The notes: generated from the sequence alone by a model not told the origin. A stretch of DNA of 58,174 bases from Treponema sp. UBA1226 (GCA_002309195.1 DBWY01000004.1:171819-229992), one strand, 5' to 3'. Positions 8,913 through 18,525 are shown, counted from the stretch's first letter. Made by a program: numbers and translations.

Positions 8913-9968
8913 TCATCTTAAAATTTCTGCACCAAACAGTTCAAGCTGAGCTTCTTTGTTTTTTCTGCAGATTCTCTGTCCAGGTTCTTCACAAAGACAG
9001 TTTACATAATCTGCATAATTTTCTATTACCGGAGCTCCATCATTAACAAAAAGTTCCGGATCTTTTTTTAATTTATTAAAAACGCTTCTGTCTTTTGCTG
9101 CTTCTCTTTCAAGCTGAACTCGTACAAAAGCATTTATTCTCTTGCTGCTCTCACAAAATGCTGCTTTATGAAACATCACTTCGCGGTTATAACCTGCAGC
9201 AAAATCTGCCGTAATCATCGCTCCGCTTCCAACCGGTGCCTGTATTACAACCGTTGCAGGAGAAAGCCCTGCAATAATTCTGTTTCGTTCTACAAAACAG
9301 TAAGGTTTTGCATATGTCACAGGCGGATACTCACTTATAAGAAGTCCGCCGGACTGCAGTATTTTTGCAGCAAGAATTTTATGACATACAGGAATTACAG
9401 CATCAATGCCGCCGGGTAAAACCGCAATGGTTTTTCCAACCCTTTCTTTATCCTGCGCATCATAATATGCATTAAGCGCTCCTTCATGAGCCTTTCTGTC
9501 AACTCCAAATGCAAGACCGCTTATTACATTTATTCCGTCCATACACGCATCATACGCAAAATCAATTGCGGCCCTGCATGAATCTCCGGTAATTTTTCTG
9601 GTTCCGACAACTGACACGCTTTTTCTGCTTAAAATACCGAAATCACCACGGTAATAAAGCACAAATGGCGGATCAGAAATCTCTTTTAAAATCGGAGGGT
9701 AATCATCATCCAGAAAACAGACCCATAAAATCGACAGTTTCTTAAGGATTAATACATCCCTCTGAGCCTGCCGGACAAGAGTTTCGGCCTTAAATTCTGT
9801 TTTTGGCACTCTCCCCACAATTTTAGAAATATCTTCTATAGACAGTACAACAAGGTCATATAAACTGTCAAGTTTTTTTAATAAATTTAATTTTTCGCTT
9901 AAATTTAAAAAACTCATCCTTGACAGGGCCAAGACCACGGTTTCAAAGTCATTATCCCCACGAACCAT
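8913..9968 (-). CDS. dprA: DNA processing protein DprA/Smf
   Basis: DprA binds single-stranded DNA and loads RecA during natural transformation; many non-competent bacteria keep it with unclear roles. The 351-residue product contains the Rossmann-like DprA core: SVVGTRKITGDSCR, ISGLAFGVDRKAHEGAL, VLPGGIDAVIP, GGLLISEYPP, FVERNRIIAGLSPATVV and GSGAMITADFA. The ATG at 9968 has AGGAAAA upstream. It is next to topA, an arrangement found in Bacillus and, together with hslVU, in the Borrelia flgB operon. The N-terminal roughly 100 residues look like the usual poorly conserved helical domain. Confidence 0.93.
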   Translation of the reverse strand: MVRGDNDFETVVLALSRMSFLNLSEKLNLLKKLDSLYDLVVLSIEDISKIVGRVPKTEFKAETLVRQAQRDVLILKKLSILWVCFLDDDYPPILKEISDPPFVLYYRGDFGILSRKSVSVVGTRKITGDSCRAAIDFAYDACMDGINVISGLAFGVDRKAHEGALNAYYDAQDKERVGKTIAVLPGGIDAVIPVCHKILAAKILQSGGLLISEYPPVTYAKPYCFVERNRIIAGLSPATVVIQAPVGSGAMITADFAAGYNREVMFHKAAFCESSKRINAFVRVQLEREAAKDRSVFNKLKKDPELFVNDGAPVIENYADYVNCLCEEPGQRICRKNKEAQLELFGAEILR

Positions 9969-10001
9969 AACTTTTCCTGCGGAATTCTGCCCAAAAATCC
10001 C

Positions 10002-11357
10002 TTATTTTGAGTATTCTTCTTTAGCTCTGAGTACCTGTTCCTTTGTCTGCTGTGCAAGCTCTTTACGCTTTTCTATATTCGATGTTTCTATAATTCTGTC
10101 ATAAAGCTCTATGGCTCTGTCAAACTGCAGTGTTTCGTAATAGCACTGTGCAAGAAGAACCATTGCATCGATATTCTTTGTCTCAATCGTAATGAGCTTT
10201 TCAAGATGCGGGATTGCCATTTCCGGCTGAGAATATTCCATGTCGTAAACTACTGCAATTCCGTAAAGAGCCCTTGTATACTTAGGATTAATTGCAAGAG
10301 CGTTTTTATACGCTTCTTCGCATGTCTTAAGATAGAACATCTTTTTATCCGTCTCTGAAGGATCAACTAAATGCGAAAGGATTCCTGTACAGATTGCAAC
10401 ATTGTAATAAAGAATCTCGTTATCAGGATCATATTCAAGCGATTTTCTGAAATACTTTAAAGCTTCAGAATACTGTTCATTTTTTTCAAGCTTTTTATTA
10501 TCCCAATATCGCGTACCGATAATTTTATACCATGTCCCGGTCTGGACTGCCGCAAGCTGAACATCAGTCGCCTTTTCGTCCAGCTGTTTTATAGCCGCTG
10601 CATACTCTTCTTTAGTTGTAGGATTCGAAACTCCTTCTTCAAGATAGCGTACCATGCGGGCTTCACGGCTTTCCTTTAATCCAAATTTTTTCTCCGGAGT
10701 CTTCGTAACAGAAGCGCTTCTTTCATACAGTTCAGCTGCCCTCTGAGAATCAAAAGTCTGTTCATAACAGCTTGCAAGAATTAACATTGCATCTTTGTCA
10801 TCAGTGACATCTGCAAGATATTTTTCCAGGTACCCGATTGCTTTTTCAGGATATCCAAGTTCCATTGCATACAGATAACCGATGGCAAACAGACTTCTTT
10901 TATGATCCGGTTGAATCGAAAGCGCGTTAAGGTATGATTCTTCTGCAGTCTTTAAATACTGCATCTGCTTTGTTTTTTTGCCGGTCGCTTCGTAGTCGAG
11001 AGCTGTGTGAGACATGTAACCTGCACACACTCCCCTGTAATAATACAGATTCTGGTTATCAGGATAAAATTCTATTGCACGGCTAAAACAATCGAGTGCC
11101 TTGCCGTAAACTTTTTTATCAAGAAATTTTGTTCCCAGGATTTTACACCAGAGACCGTTATTTTCGTTTTCTGACTCAATGCGGTTTATGCGATTTTCAT
11201 ATTTCTCGATGGCATTCTGATAATCTGCAACTGTCTTTAAAACAGAAACATTTTCTTCGATATGCTGAAGACGAATAATAGTCTTATTTGATTTTACACA
11301 AGAAACAAAAGTAGTAATAAGAACAAAAGACAGTAAAAGCGTACAAAGCTTTTTCAT
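10002..11357 (-). CDS. TPR-repeat lipoprotein in the division cluster
   Basis: Unknown function. From the ATG at 11357 (strong GGGAGGA upstream) the 451-residue protein begins with a lipoprotein signal peptide, MKKLCTLLLSFVLITTFVSC, with the lipid-modified Cys at residue 20. The rest is helical with tetratricopeptide repeats arranged as two similar halves: each has a GTKFLDKK- or GTRYWDNK-like start, an A-[FL]-x-Y-x-P-[DN]-N-x-x-LYYxxxxC repeat, then EKAIGYLEKYL- or EMAIPHLEKLI-like helices. This suggests internal duplication. TPR proteins act as scaffolds, so a periplasmic role with the divisome or flagellar assembly is an inference from position only. It lies between xerD and dprA. Confidence 0.85.
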   Translation of the reverse strand: MKKLCTLLLSFVLITTFVSCVKSNKTIIRLQHIEENVSVLKTVADYQNAIEKYENRINRIESENENNGLWCKILGTKFLDKKVYGKALDCFSRAIEFYPDNQNLYYYRGVCAGYMSHTALDYEATGKKTKQMQYLKTAEESYLNALSIQPDHKRSLFAIGYLYAMELGYPEKAIGYLEKYLADVTDDKDAMLILASCYEQTFDSQRAAELYERSASVTKTPEKKFGLKESREARMVRYLEEGVSNPTTKEEYAAAIKQLDEKATDVQLAAVQTGTWYKIIGTRYWDNKKLEKNEQYSEALKYFRKSLEYDPDNEILYYNVAICTGILSHLVDPSETDKKMFYLKTCEEAYKNALAINPKYTRALYGIAVVYDMEYSQPEMAIPHLEKLITIETKNIDAMVLLAQCYYETLQFDRAIELYDRIIETSNIEKRKELAQQTKEQVLRAKEEYSK

Positions 11358-11420
11358 TTTTCCTCCCACAAAAACCCTTTCTCCAATATATGTGTAAATA
11401 ACCAAAAAGTAAAGGTCTTT

Positions 11421-12323
11421 TTACGATTTACCGGCATTTTTATGCGCCGGAAAGTACTTGTGATGAGCTTCTTCGAGCTGTCTGTCGCTTACATGGGTAT
11501 AAATCTGGGTTGTAGAAAGGTCTGCATGCCCTAAAAGTTCCTGAACACTCATAAGGTCTGCACCGCCTTCAAGAAGATGTGTTGCAAAAGAATGCCTCAA
11601 AGTATGCACTTTGCAGTCAAAACCCGTCACCGCAAGAATCTGCTTAAATTTTTTCCAGACTCCTTTTCGTGTTATCGGTTCTCCCCTGTAATTTACAAAA
11701 ACTTCCTGAACTATTTTCTGCCTTACAAGATCAGGCCTTACATTATTAAAATATTCAACTAAAAGATCATGGGCTTTTTTACCGAAAGGAATTATACGTT
11801 CTTTCCCGCCCTTACCTTTTACGAGGATAAAGTCTTCATCAAGATGAACATTTATTACTTTTAATGAACAGCACTCCGAGATTCGAAGTCCGCATGAATA
11901 GATGAGTTCAAAAATTGCACGATCACGAAGCCCGAGCGGCGTTGATGTATCAATGGACTCAAGCAGATGTTCGATTTCCTGCAAAGATAAAACCGCTGGT
12001 AAAGGACGTGGAGATTTGGGGCGGTCCAGAACCAGCGCATGATTTTCTGTCCATATTTTTTCGCGCACTAAAAATTCGCCGAGAGCACGAATCGCAGAAA
12101 GATCTTTTGCAAGAGTAATTTCAGAAATTCCCTGTGTCTTTCGCCAGACACTGTAATAAATCAGATCTCTGACAGTAATCTGTGCGAGTTTTTTTTTCTG
12201 ATTCTGGCACCAGAGTAAAAACTGCTCGCACGAAGTACGATATGTCAAGGCAGTAAGAGGTCTGTCCCTCTCTGCCATAAGCAGGTCAGAATAAAACTGA
12301 TCAAGAAACTCTTCAATTTCCAT
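11421..12323 (-). CDS. xerD: Tyrosine recombinase, XerD type
   Basis: Second Xer-family recombinase of the run, 300 residues. Catalytic residues are complete: R147 (CGLRISE), K171 (KGKGGKER), H240 and R243 (HTLRHSFATHLL), H266 (LGHADLS) and Y275 (TTQIYTHV). The HTLRHSFATHLLEGGADL segment is typical of XerD. With the other Xer it should form the heterotetramer acting at dif, activated by FtsK. It begins 12 bases after the ftsZ stop, with only a weak ribosome site, so coupling to ftsZ is likely. Cell-division genes and dimer resolution thus share a transcript. Confidence 0.87.
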   Translation of the reverse strand: MEIEEFLDQFYSDLLMAERDRPLTALTYRTSCEQFLLWCQNQKKKLAQITVRDLIYYSVWRKTQGISEITLAKDLSAIRALGEFLVREKIWTENHALVLDRPKSPRPLPAVLSLQEIEHLLESIDTSTPLGLRDRAIFELIYSCGLRISECCSLKVINVHLDEDFILVKGKGGKERIIPFGKKAHDLLVEYFNNVRPDLVRQKIVQEVFVNYRGEPITRKGVWKKFKQILAVTGFDCKVHTLRHSFATHLLEGGADLMSVQELLGHADLSTTQIYTHVSDRQLEEAHHKYFPAHKNAGKS

Positions 12324-12335
12324 CTGCGGCTTAAA

Positions 12336-13685
12336 CTAATCTCTGAGGTTAATTTCCCTGCTAAGATGTCTCCAGCATGCAGGCTGGTTTATATCATCTT
12401 TTCCGTCGAAATCTCCCGGAGGTGTAAGACTGCTTGCAACAGTTCTGTGGAATGAAGATGCAATGGCTTCTCCAAGAGAACTCTCTTTTGAATCCTTTAC
12501 ATTTTCACTTTTTCCGGTTAATTCATCTTCGAGTTTAGTCGAAAACGAAAGTCTGTCGTCTTCTTCGTCATCAAAAAGCGAAGTCTTTTTAGGAGAATCA
12601 AATGACATAGCACCTGCATTGATGAGGTTGTCAAATTCTTCTACGCCGACAATGTTTTCGTTTTTATTCTTCTGTGCGATTTCACGGTCAGTAGTTTTTC
12701 CATTGTAGTTGTTAAATCCTGTTGCAATAACAGTAACAGAAACTTCGTCATCAGGCATAGAAGAATCTACGACATGACCAAGATAAACTTTGTGCATTGG
12801 ATCTGCAGACGCACAGATGATATTTGAAATTTCCTGAACTTCGCTCAGGCGCAGGCTTTCGTTTGCTGCGATATTGATAAGGAGTGTTTTTGCTCCGTCT
12901 ATATTCATGTATTCAAGCAGAGGGTTATTAATAGCATTTGTAGCAGCATCAACAGCACGGTTTTCACCCTTACCTGTTCCGATTCCAAGGAGAGCATCCC
13001 CCTGACCGAACATTGTTGCCTTAACATCTGCAAAGTCTGTATTGATATCTCCTGCACCGATGATGATGTTTGAAATTCCTTTTACACCCTGGTGCAGAAC
13101 TTCATCTGCAAGAAGATATGCTTCTCTCATCGTAATATCATTCTGAGTCTTTAAAAGCTGTTCATTCGGAATAACGATAAGAGAGTCTACATTTGCACGA
13201 AGATTTTTAATTCCTTCTTCGGCAAGCTTCATTCGTACAGGACCTTCAAATGCAAATGGTGTTGTTACAACGCCAACTGTAAGTGCACCAAGTTCCTTTG
13301 CGATACTTGCAACAACCGGTGCAGAACCTGTTCCTGTTCCGCCACCCATTCCTGCAGTTATAAATACCATGTCTGCACCTTTGAGCGCATTCATGATTGT
13401 TTCTCTGTCTTCTTCGGCAGCCTTCTGACCGATTTCAGGATTTCCTCCTGCACCGAGACCACCTGTTAATTTCTGACCGATTGGAATCCTTACAGGCGAG
13501 TTAGATCTGTTTAATGCCTGAAGGTCTGTATTCAAGATCATAAATTCTACGTGATCAATGCCGGCTTCAATCATTCGATTGATGGCACTTGATCCACCAC
13601 CACCACAACCAACAACCTTTAATACTGCAGGTGTCGGCTGAGCAAGACTGTTTGCAGTCTGTTCTACAACTTCGTGTTCTAACAT
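12336..13685 (-). CDS. ftsZ: Cell division protein FtsZ
   Basis: FtsZ is the tubulin-like GTPase that forms the Z ring. The 449-residue protein has [15 protein letters not shown] near residues 24-38, the GTP-binding GGGTGTG at 114-120, PFAFEGPVR, and the T7 loop ([11 protein letters not shown]) that completes GTP hydrolysis in the next subunit. After the globular core, about 110 residues form an acidic/Ser-rich linker. The C-terminal peptide reads [14 protein letters not shown], a divergent version of the usual D-I-P-x-F/Y-L-R sequence that contacts FtsA. The ATG at 13685 has GGGAGGA upstream. It lies directly after ftsA and before xerD. Confidence 0.97.
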   Translation of the reverse strand: MLEHEVVEQTANSLAQPTPAVLKVVGCGGGGSSAINRMIEAGIDHVEFMILNTDLQALNRSNSPVRIPIGQKLTGGLGAGGNPEIGQKAAEEDRETIMNALKGADMVFITAGMGGGTGTGSAPVVASIAKELGALTVGVVTTPFAFEGPVRMKLAEEGIKNLRANVDSLIVIPNEQLLKTQNDITMREAYLLADEVLHQGVKGISNIIIGAGDINTDFADVKATMFGQGDALLGIGTGKGENRAVDAATNAINNPLLEYMNIDGAKTLLINIAANESLRLSEVQEISNIICASADPMHKVYLGHVVDSSMPDDEVSVTVIATGFNNYNGKTTDREIAQKNKNENIVGVEEFDNLINAGAMSFDSPKKTSLFDDEEDDRLSFSTKLEDELTGKSENVKDSKESSLGEAIASSFHRTVASSLTPPGDFDGKDDINQPACWRHLSREINLRD

Positions 13686-13713
13686 TTTATCCTCCCAATC
13701 CCCAAATCGTTTC

Positions 13714-13729
13714 GCAATTCCCCAATTGC
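13714..13729. other. Hairpin and G-runs in the ftsA-ftsZ gap
   Basis: GCAATT and AATTGC form a 6-bp stem around a four-base loop (GGGG on the transcribed-sense strand). Downstream on the minus strand two more G-runs (TTTGGGGATT, then TTGGGAGG including the ftsZ ribosome site) follow within 30 bases. There is no T-tract, so this is not a terminator. It might affect ftsZ translation; that is inference. Confidence 0.35.
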
Positions 13730-13736
13730 AAAAACA

Positions 13737-14978
13737 TTAGAACAATTTTTTCAGCAGATTCTTTATGAAATTTGTTTTATTTCCACTCGAAGAAGAACTT
13801 TTTCTAAAGCCCTTCTCCAAAGTTTTAACCTGTTTTTTCTGAGACTGAATCAACCCTATAACCGTAGCAAATTCTGGTCTCCTGTATTCCTCTTCGATAC
13901 CTCCGAGGCTTTCCGGAATTCCAAGCCTTACAGCTGTCGTTCCAAAAACATTCTGTGCAAGTTCTACAACACCCTGCATCTGAGCTCCACCACCGGTAAG
14001 AATGATGTTACCCGAAAGGCGCTGTAAATCTGTTTTATGTACTATTTCACTTCGTACGAGAGAAAAAATTTCTTCCATACGAGGCTGAATTATCTGACAC
14101 AATTCATCCTGTGATGACATTTCTGGTGGTCTTCCACCAACTCCAGGAATCACAACTTCGCGGATTGTCTCAAGCGAAGGAAGATAACAGCATCCCGATT
14201 CAATCTTAATTTTTTCTGCAGCAGAAATCGGAATACCAAGAACAATTGAAATATCATTTGTAACAAGATTTCCACCAACAGGAATCGAAAGCGAACATAC
14301 CGGAGCACCATCAACAAGAACAAGAACATCAGTAGTCCCGGCTCCTAAGTCAACGATGATTGAACCCATATCAATTTCATCTTCGTGTGCAACAGCCTGC
14401 ACCTGTGCAAGTGTCTTTAACCATACTTTATCAAGTTCGTAACCTGCCCTGCTTACACATGAAAATACATTCTGTATTGCAGTCTTACTTGCAGTTACGA
14501 TATGAACATCTGTCTCAAGACGAACACCAATCATATGAATCGGATCTTTTATTCCGCTTGTACCATCTACTGTATAATCACGCGGAATAACATGTAAGAA
14601 TTCTCTGTCGAGTGGAATTAAAGTAGCAGTTGCAGATTCAAGAGCGCGATCTTTGTCTGCCTGGTTTATTTCTCTGTTAGGCTGATTTTTATTTGAAACG
14701 GCTGCAAGTCCATGTGAGTTGTAACTTTCTATCTGAGAACCACCGATTGCAGTTACGCATGAGAAAACTTCGTAACCTGCATTCTGTTCTGCAGCTTCTA
14801 TTGTTTCTTTGATTGCAGCAATTGCAGCTTCTATATTTACGATTGAACCATTGCGCACACCGCTTGAAGGACGTTTTGCAAGTCCCATGATTTCTATGGT
14901 GTTTTCATCAATTATTTCACCAATAGCAACGCGTATACTGCTTGTGCCAATATCAAGTCCGACTATAGCATCAGTCAA
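13737..14978 (-). CDS. ftsA: Cell division protein FtsA
   Basis: FtsA is the actin-like protein that ties FtsZ filaments to the membrane and recruits late division proteins. The 413-residue product has the phosphate-binding GLDIGTSSIRVAIGE at its N-terminus, a 1C domain, the second phosphate loop IIVDLGAGTTDVLV, an adenosine motif (NIILTGGGAQM) and a C-terminal amphipathic membrane-targeting helix (NFIKNLLKKLF). The start is a TTG at 14978: GGGAGG lies 8 bases upstream and the conserved sequence begins three codons later, with no in-frame ATG nearby. A non-ATG start may lower its level relative to FtsZ. 51 bases upstream of ftsZ. Confidence 0.95.
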   Translation of the reverse strand: MTDAIVGLDIGTSSIRVAIGEIIDENTIEIMGLAKRPSSGVRNGSIVNIEAAIAAIKETIEAAEQNAGYEVFSCVTAIGGSQIESYNSHGLAAVSNKNQPNREINQADKDRALESATATLIPLDREFLHVIPRDYTVDGTSGIKDPIHMIGVRLETDVHIVTASKTAIQNVFSCVSRAGYELDKVWLKTLAQVQAVAHEDEIDMGSIIVDLGAGTTDVLVLVDGAPVCSLSIPVGGNLVTNDISIVLGIPISAAEKIKIESGCCYLPSLETIREVVIPGVGGRPPEMSSQDELCQIIQPRMEEIFSLVRSEIVHKTDLQRLSGNIILTGGGAQMQGVVELAQNVFGTTAVRLGIPESLGGIEEEYRRPEFATVIGLIQSQKKQVKTLEKGFRKSSSSSGNKTNFIKNLLKKLF

Positions 14979-15006
14979 GATCTTTTCCTCCCGAATATCC
15001 TAACAG

Positions 15007-15825
15007 CTATCTGTAAGAAATCGAATCGTATCTCAAGTCAATCTGTGACACATTCTGTTCCATCGAATTAACGACGTCAAGAACAACCATCATATACTGC
15101 AGCGATTCTTCATTGAGAACTCGACCCGTAAAAACCCTGATGTGCGAATTAACGGGAATAAGCATGAGCTCATAATTACCGTAAGTTTTAGGAACAACAC
15201 AGATTTCAGAAACTGCTGCAAAATACTTCTGCGGCAGCGACTGAATCTTAGAAATCTGGTCAATAAGTCCGCGGTACTTTGCAGGAATTCTCATTCCGCT
15301 TACAAGGTGTTCCACAGGGATTCCAGAAACTATAGGTACAGAACCGTCTTCTACGATTTCGCTGTTTATATTATTAAATAATACACCATTTTTATCAATT
15401 TGAATAGGTACAGTACGACCTTCTTCCTCGGCAAAAATCATGGCCACACTTTCGCGTTCTGTAACAGAAATCCTTATTTTATCAGGGAAAACCTTCTCAA
15501 TGTTTACGCTGTCAATTCCGGCAAGTGAAGAAAGCTTTGAAGCAGCCTTTACACAGTCAAATGTAAAATAGTTCTGGCCGTACAGATCCGTAAGGGTCGA
15601 AGCGATATCCTCTGCTGAATAGTTTTTGTTACCCGTTACGGTAATTTTTGCAGCATTAAGGCTTGGATTTACAATCTTATAAACCGCAAATTCTGCTGCA
15701 AAAACAATTGCAAGCGCGGCTACAAGGATTTTAATCCATTTGATAAATTTAGCATCACGTTCTTCCTTATACTTTTCTGATACCTCATACTGATCAAATT
15801 CTGCAAGCAAGCTTAAATCACTCAT
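15007..15825 (-). CDS. ftsQ: Cell division protein FtsQ/DivIB
   Basis: FtsQ/DivIB is a bitopic periplasmic division protein that connects to FtsL and FtsB. The 272-residue protein has an acidic cytoplasmic tail, one membrane helix at about residues 33-52 (ILVAALAIVFAAEFAVYKIV), then a POTRA domain (AAKITVTGNKNYSAEDIASTL to VFPDKIRISVTERESVAMI) and a beta domain ending in SQIDLRYDSISYR. The position between ftsW and ftsA fits. The ATG at 15825 has GGAAAGAG upstream; ftsA starts 28 bases after the stop. Confidence 0.88.
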   Translation of the reverse strand: MSDLSLLAEFDQYEVSEKYKEERDAKFIKWIKILVAALAIVFAAEFAVYKIVNPSLNAAKITVTGNKNYSAEDIASTLTDLYGQNYFTFDCVKAASKLSSLAGIDSVNIEKVFPDKIRISVTERESVAMIFAEEEGRTVPIQIDKNGVLFNNINSEIVEDGSVPIVSGIPVEHLVSGMRIPAKYRGLIDQISKIQSLPQKYFAAVSEICVVPKTYGNYELMLIPVNSHIRVFTGRVLNEESLQYMMVVLDVVNSMEQNVSQIDLRYDSISYR

Positions 15826-15840
15826 TTTACTCTTTCCACC

Positions 15841-17049
15841 CTATTTAAATATACTTATATCAAGGCTTTCAAATTTTCCCCCAAGGCCCTGATTTACATT
15901 ATTCTCAACTGTCAGTGTGTCATAGTCGCACCTTGAAGCATTTATGATAAAACCGCACATGCACAATGTTACGATTATTGATGAACCACCGCTCGAAAAG
16001 AACGGAAGCGGGATACCGGTTGTAGGAAGAATTCCGCATACAACTCCGACATTCATCAGCGACTGAAAAAATATAACAGACACACAACCCATAGTACCAA
16101 AAGCAGAAAATCTGTCCGGACACCTTAAGGCAATCTTAACGGCTTTAATCACAAAATAAATTAAAAGTGCAAAATAAAGAATTACACCTATAAATCCCAT
16201 AGCTTCTGCCCAGCCGGCAAAAATATAATCCGACTGAACTTCAGGAATATTGTTAAGTCGTTCAAGACCTTCTCCGATTCCCTGGCCCCATATTCCCCCT
16301 GTGCTTACTGCACGCTTTGAAGCAAGACTCTGAAAGTTATACGACTGAACAAATTCATCAGGATTTAAAAAAGCTGCAATTCGGTTAACACGATATTCCT
16401 CTGTTAAAATCATGAGAATCACAGCAGGAATTCCTAAAATGCAGAACGGAACAAACCATAACATTTTTGCTTTTGCAATATAGAACATGATAAGTCCGAT
16501 AAAAAGTACGAAAAGACCTGTAGAAAAGTCTTTCTGCATAAAAATTACTGTTACAAAAATTACAAGAGAAACTACTGCAGGACTTACAGTTTTATCTTCG
16601 TCATCATCACTCTTTCTGCAGTACTTATCAAAATAATTTGCAAGATAAATTACGATTACAAATTTTACAAGTTCTGATGGCTGGAAAGTAAAGAACGGCA
16701 TTTTTATCCAGCGGTGTGCACCGTTTCGTTCATACTGAATTCCAGGAATAAAAGTAAGAAGACAAAGGCCAAATGCTGCAAAAACAATTACAGGAAGAAG
16801 CTTTCTCTGCTTATCAAGAGGACAAACTGCAAAAAACAGAAGTCCGATAAATCCGACAGAACTTGCGATAAGCTGTCGTTTTACAAAATAAAGAGAATCA
16901 TTAAGCGTTGCAGCAGCATAAGAACTTGAACAAACCAGGAGCGTAAATATTCCGATTCCCCACATGAGGATTACAGAGATGATAAAACTCATATCACTCT
17001 TTCTATAAGAATCTACAGAATGTTCAGGAATAAATTTATATTCGCTCAT
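15841..17049 (-). CDS. ftsW: FtsW, SEDS-family septal peptidoglycan glycosyltransferase
   Basis: FtsW polymerises lipid II at the septum together with a class B penicillin-binding protein. The 402-residue protein is strongly hydrophobic with about 10 membrane segments. SEDS landmarks are present: YFVKRQLIASSVG, a HRWIKMPFFTFQPSELVKF loop, DFSTGLFVLFIG, and the C-terminal GILPTTGIPLPFFSSGGSS signature. No gene for the partner PBP (FtsI) is found in this cluster. Its ATG lies 9 bases after the murF stop; the only ribosome-like GGAGGA is within the end of murF, so coupling is likely. FtsW rather than RodA is chosen from context. Confidence 0.92.
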   Translation of the reverse strand: MSEYKFIPEHSVDSYRKSDMSFIISVILMWGIGIFTLLVCSSSYAAATLNDSLYFVKRQLIASSVGFIGLLFFAVCPLDKQRKLLPVIVFAAFGLCLLTFIPGIQYERNGAHRWIKMPFFTFQPSELVKFVIVIYLANYFDKYCRKSDDDEDKTVSPAVVSLVIFVTVIFMQKDFSTGLFVLFIGLIMFYIAKAKMLWFVPFCILGIPAVILMILTEEYRVNRIAAFLNPDEFVQSYNFQSLASKRAVSTGGIWGQGIGEGLERLNNIPEVQSDYIFAGWAEAMGFIGVILYFALLIYFVIKAVKIALRCPDRFSAFGTMGCVSVIFFQSLMNVGVVCGILPTTGIPLPFFSSGGSSIIVTLCMCGFIINASRCDYDTLTVENNVNQGLGGKFESLDISIFK

Positions 17050-17058
17050 TTTGGTTTT

Positions 17059-18525
17059 CTATTCTTCCTCCACACAGATTTTTTTAATGATTTTTTCAAG
17101 ATGCATTCCGTGAGAACCCTTTACAAACAGGAAATCTCCGGTCTTTATATAATCAAGGAGGAAGTTAACAAGTTCATTAAAATTATTTTCTTCGAGATTT
17201 TCAAAATACTTCTGGTTCGAAAGACCTCCAATGCGTGCTGCCTGTGCCGCGTTTTCCATATCGCGTCCAACAAAAATCGTAAGCTCCGGTTTTGCGACAA
17301 CAACATCAGCACCGATTTTTGAGTGCATGGTAACAGAATCCTTACCAAGCTCAAACATATCACCAAGGATAAAAATCTTTCTTCCCTTCACTTTAAGGTT
17401 TGCACACATCTCTATTGCGCTCGACATAGAGTCCGGGTTTGCGTTATAGCAGTCTTCAAGAAGAGTAATCATTCTTCCGTTAACGACATTTACAGTCTCT
17501 ATCTTACTTCTTCCCTCAGGTGCCTTTAGTTCTTTAATTCCGTCAGTAATCTGCTTTGCATCCATTCCGAGGCTTTTTGCAAGGGCAATACATGCAAGAG
17601 CATCAAGATAGTTATAAGAACCTGGAATCTTAAGAACAGTTTCGATTCCGTCAACCGAGAACTTAGTTCCTTCAAGGCCAAGATCTTCAATAAATTTTAC
17701 GCCGTTTTTTTCCTGAGGAACATTCTTACCAAAGAATACGATTTTTCCTTTAACTCCGCGTGCAAGATAATCTGCAAAATCATCTTCCTGCGGAATTACA
17801 GCAACACCGTTTTCTTTTATGTATGTAAAAATCTTTTTCTTTTCAGAAGCAATGTTTTCGCGGCTTCCGAGGATTCCGATATGAGCCGTTCCTATGTTGG
17901 TAATGATTGCATAATTTGGTTTAAGAACGCGCGCGATTTCGCCGATTTCGTTTTCACGGTTCATACCCATTTCAAAAAGGCCGCATTCGTGCTCTTTTCT
18001 TATTCTGAATACACTTAAAGGAAGTCCGGTTTCTGAGTTAAAGTTTCCTTCTGTTGCGACAAGATTATATTTCTGGCGAAGAATAGATGACATGATTTCT
18101 TTTGTAGTCGTCTTTCCACTCGAGCCTGTAACCGCAACTTTAACAAGATCAGGAAACTTCTTTACATAAGCACGCGCTGCATCCTGGAGTGCATAAAGAT
18201 TATTTTTAACAACGATAAATGAAACCCTGTGGTTTTCACTTAAGAGTCTCATATAATATTTACTGTTTTCTTCGTAGATATTTTCAGTAACAAAAATTAC
18301 AGTAGCACCTTTTTCAATTGCCTGCGGAATATATTTATGACCGTCCTGAAACTCTCCGATTAACGGAACAAACAGAGAACCGCTTGTAACATTGCGGCTG
18401 TCGGTAACTACAGAAGTAAATGAGAAGTTTTTAATGTTTTCGGCAAGAGCTACGAAAGTTCCATGAACAGCACCCGTAAGCTCCTCAGCAGTCATTAATG
18501 ATTCGCTTTGTTTCCCCTTTTCCAT
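17059..18525 (-). CDS. murF: MurF, UDP-MurNAc-tripeptide-D-Ala-D-Ala ligase
   Basis: MurF adds D-Ala-D-Ala to the UDP-MurNAc-tripeptide in the cytoplasm. The 488-residue product shows the Mur-ligase pattern: N-terminal domain with VVTDSRNVTSGSLFVPL, ATP loop VTGSSGKTTTKE at about residues 132-143, central EGNFNSETGLPLSVFR and FEMGMNRENEIG, and the C-terminal domain with LEDCYNANPDSM and ILGDMFELG, which is typical of MurF. It is the only Mur ligase in this cluster; mraY, murC, murD, murE and murG must lie elsewhere. It is 19 bases after the ftsL-like gene. Confidence 0.93.
   Translation of the reverse strand: MEKGKQSESLMTAEELTGAVHGTFVALAENIKNFSFTSVVTDSRNVTSGSLFVPLIGEFQDGHKYIPQAIEKGATVIFVTENIYEENSKYYMRLLSENHRVSFIVVKNNLYALQDAARAYVKKFPDLVKVAVTGSSGKTTTKEIMSSILRQKYNLVATEGNFNSETGLPLSVFRIRKEHECGLFEMGMNRENEIGEIARVLKPNYAIITNIGTAHIGILGSRENIASEKKKIFTYIKENGVAVIPQEDDFADYLARGVKGKIVFFGKNVPQEKNGVKFIEDLGLEGTKFSVDGIETVLKIPGSYNYLDALACIALAKSLGMDAKQITDGIKELKAPEGRSKIETVNVVNGRMITLLEDCYNANPDSMSSAIEMCANLKVKGRKIFILGDMFELGKDSVTMHSKIGADVVVAKPELTIFVGRDMENAAQAARIGGLSNQKYFENLEENNFNELVNFLLDYIKTGDFLFVKGSHGMHLEKIIKKICVEEE

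Noticed and set aside
5768..12323. Tyrosine recombinases as signs of a prophage or integrative element
   Set aside because: Both fit Xer in length and motifs, sit in conserved housekeeping order, and no phage, tRNA or repeat boundaries are present.
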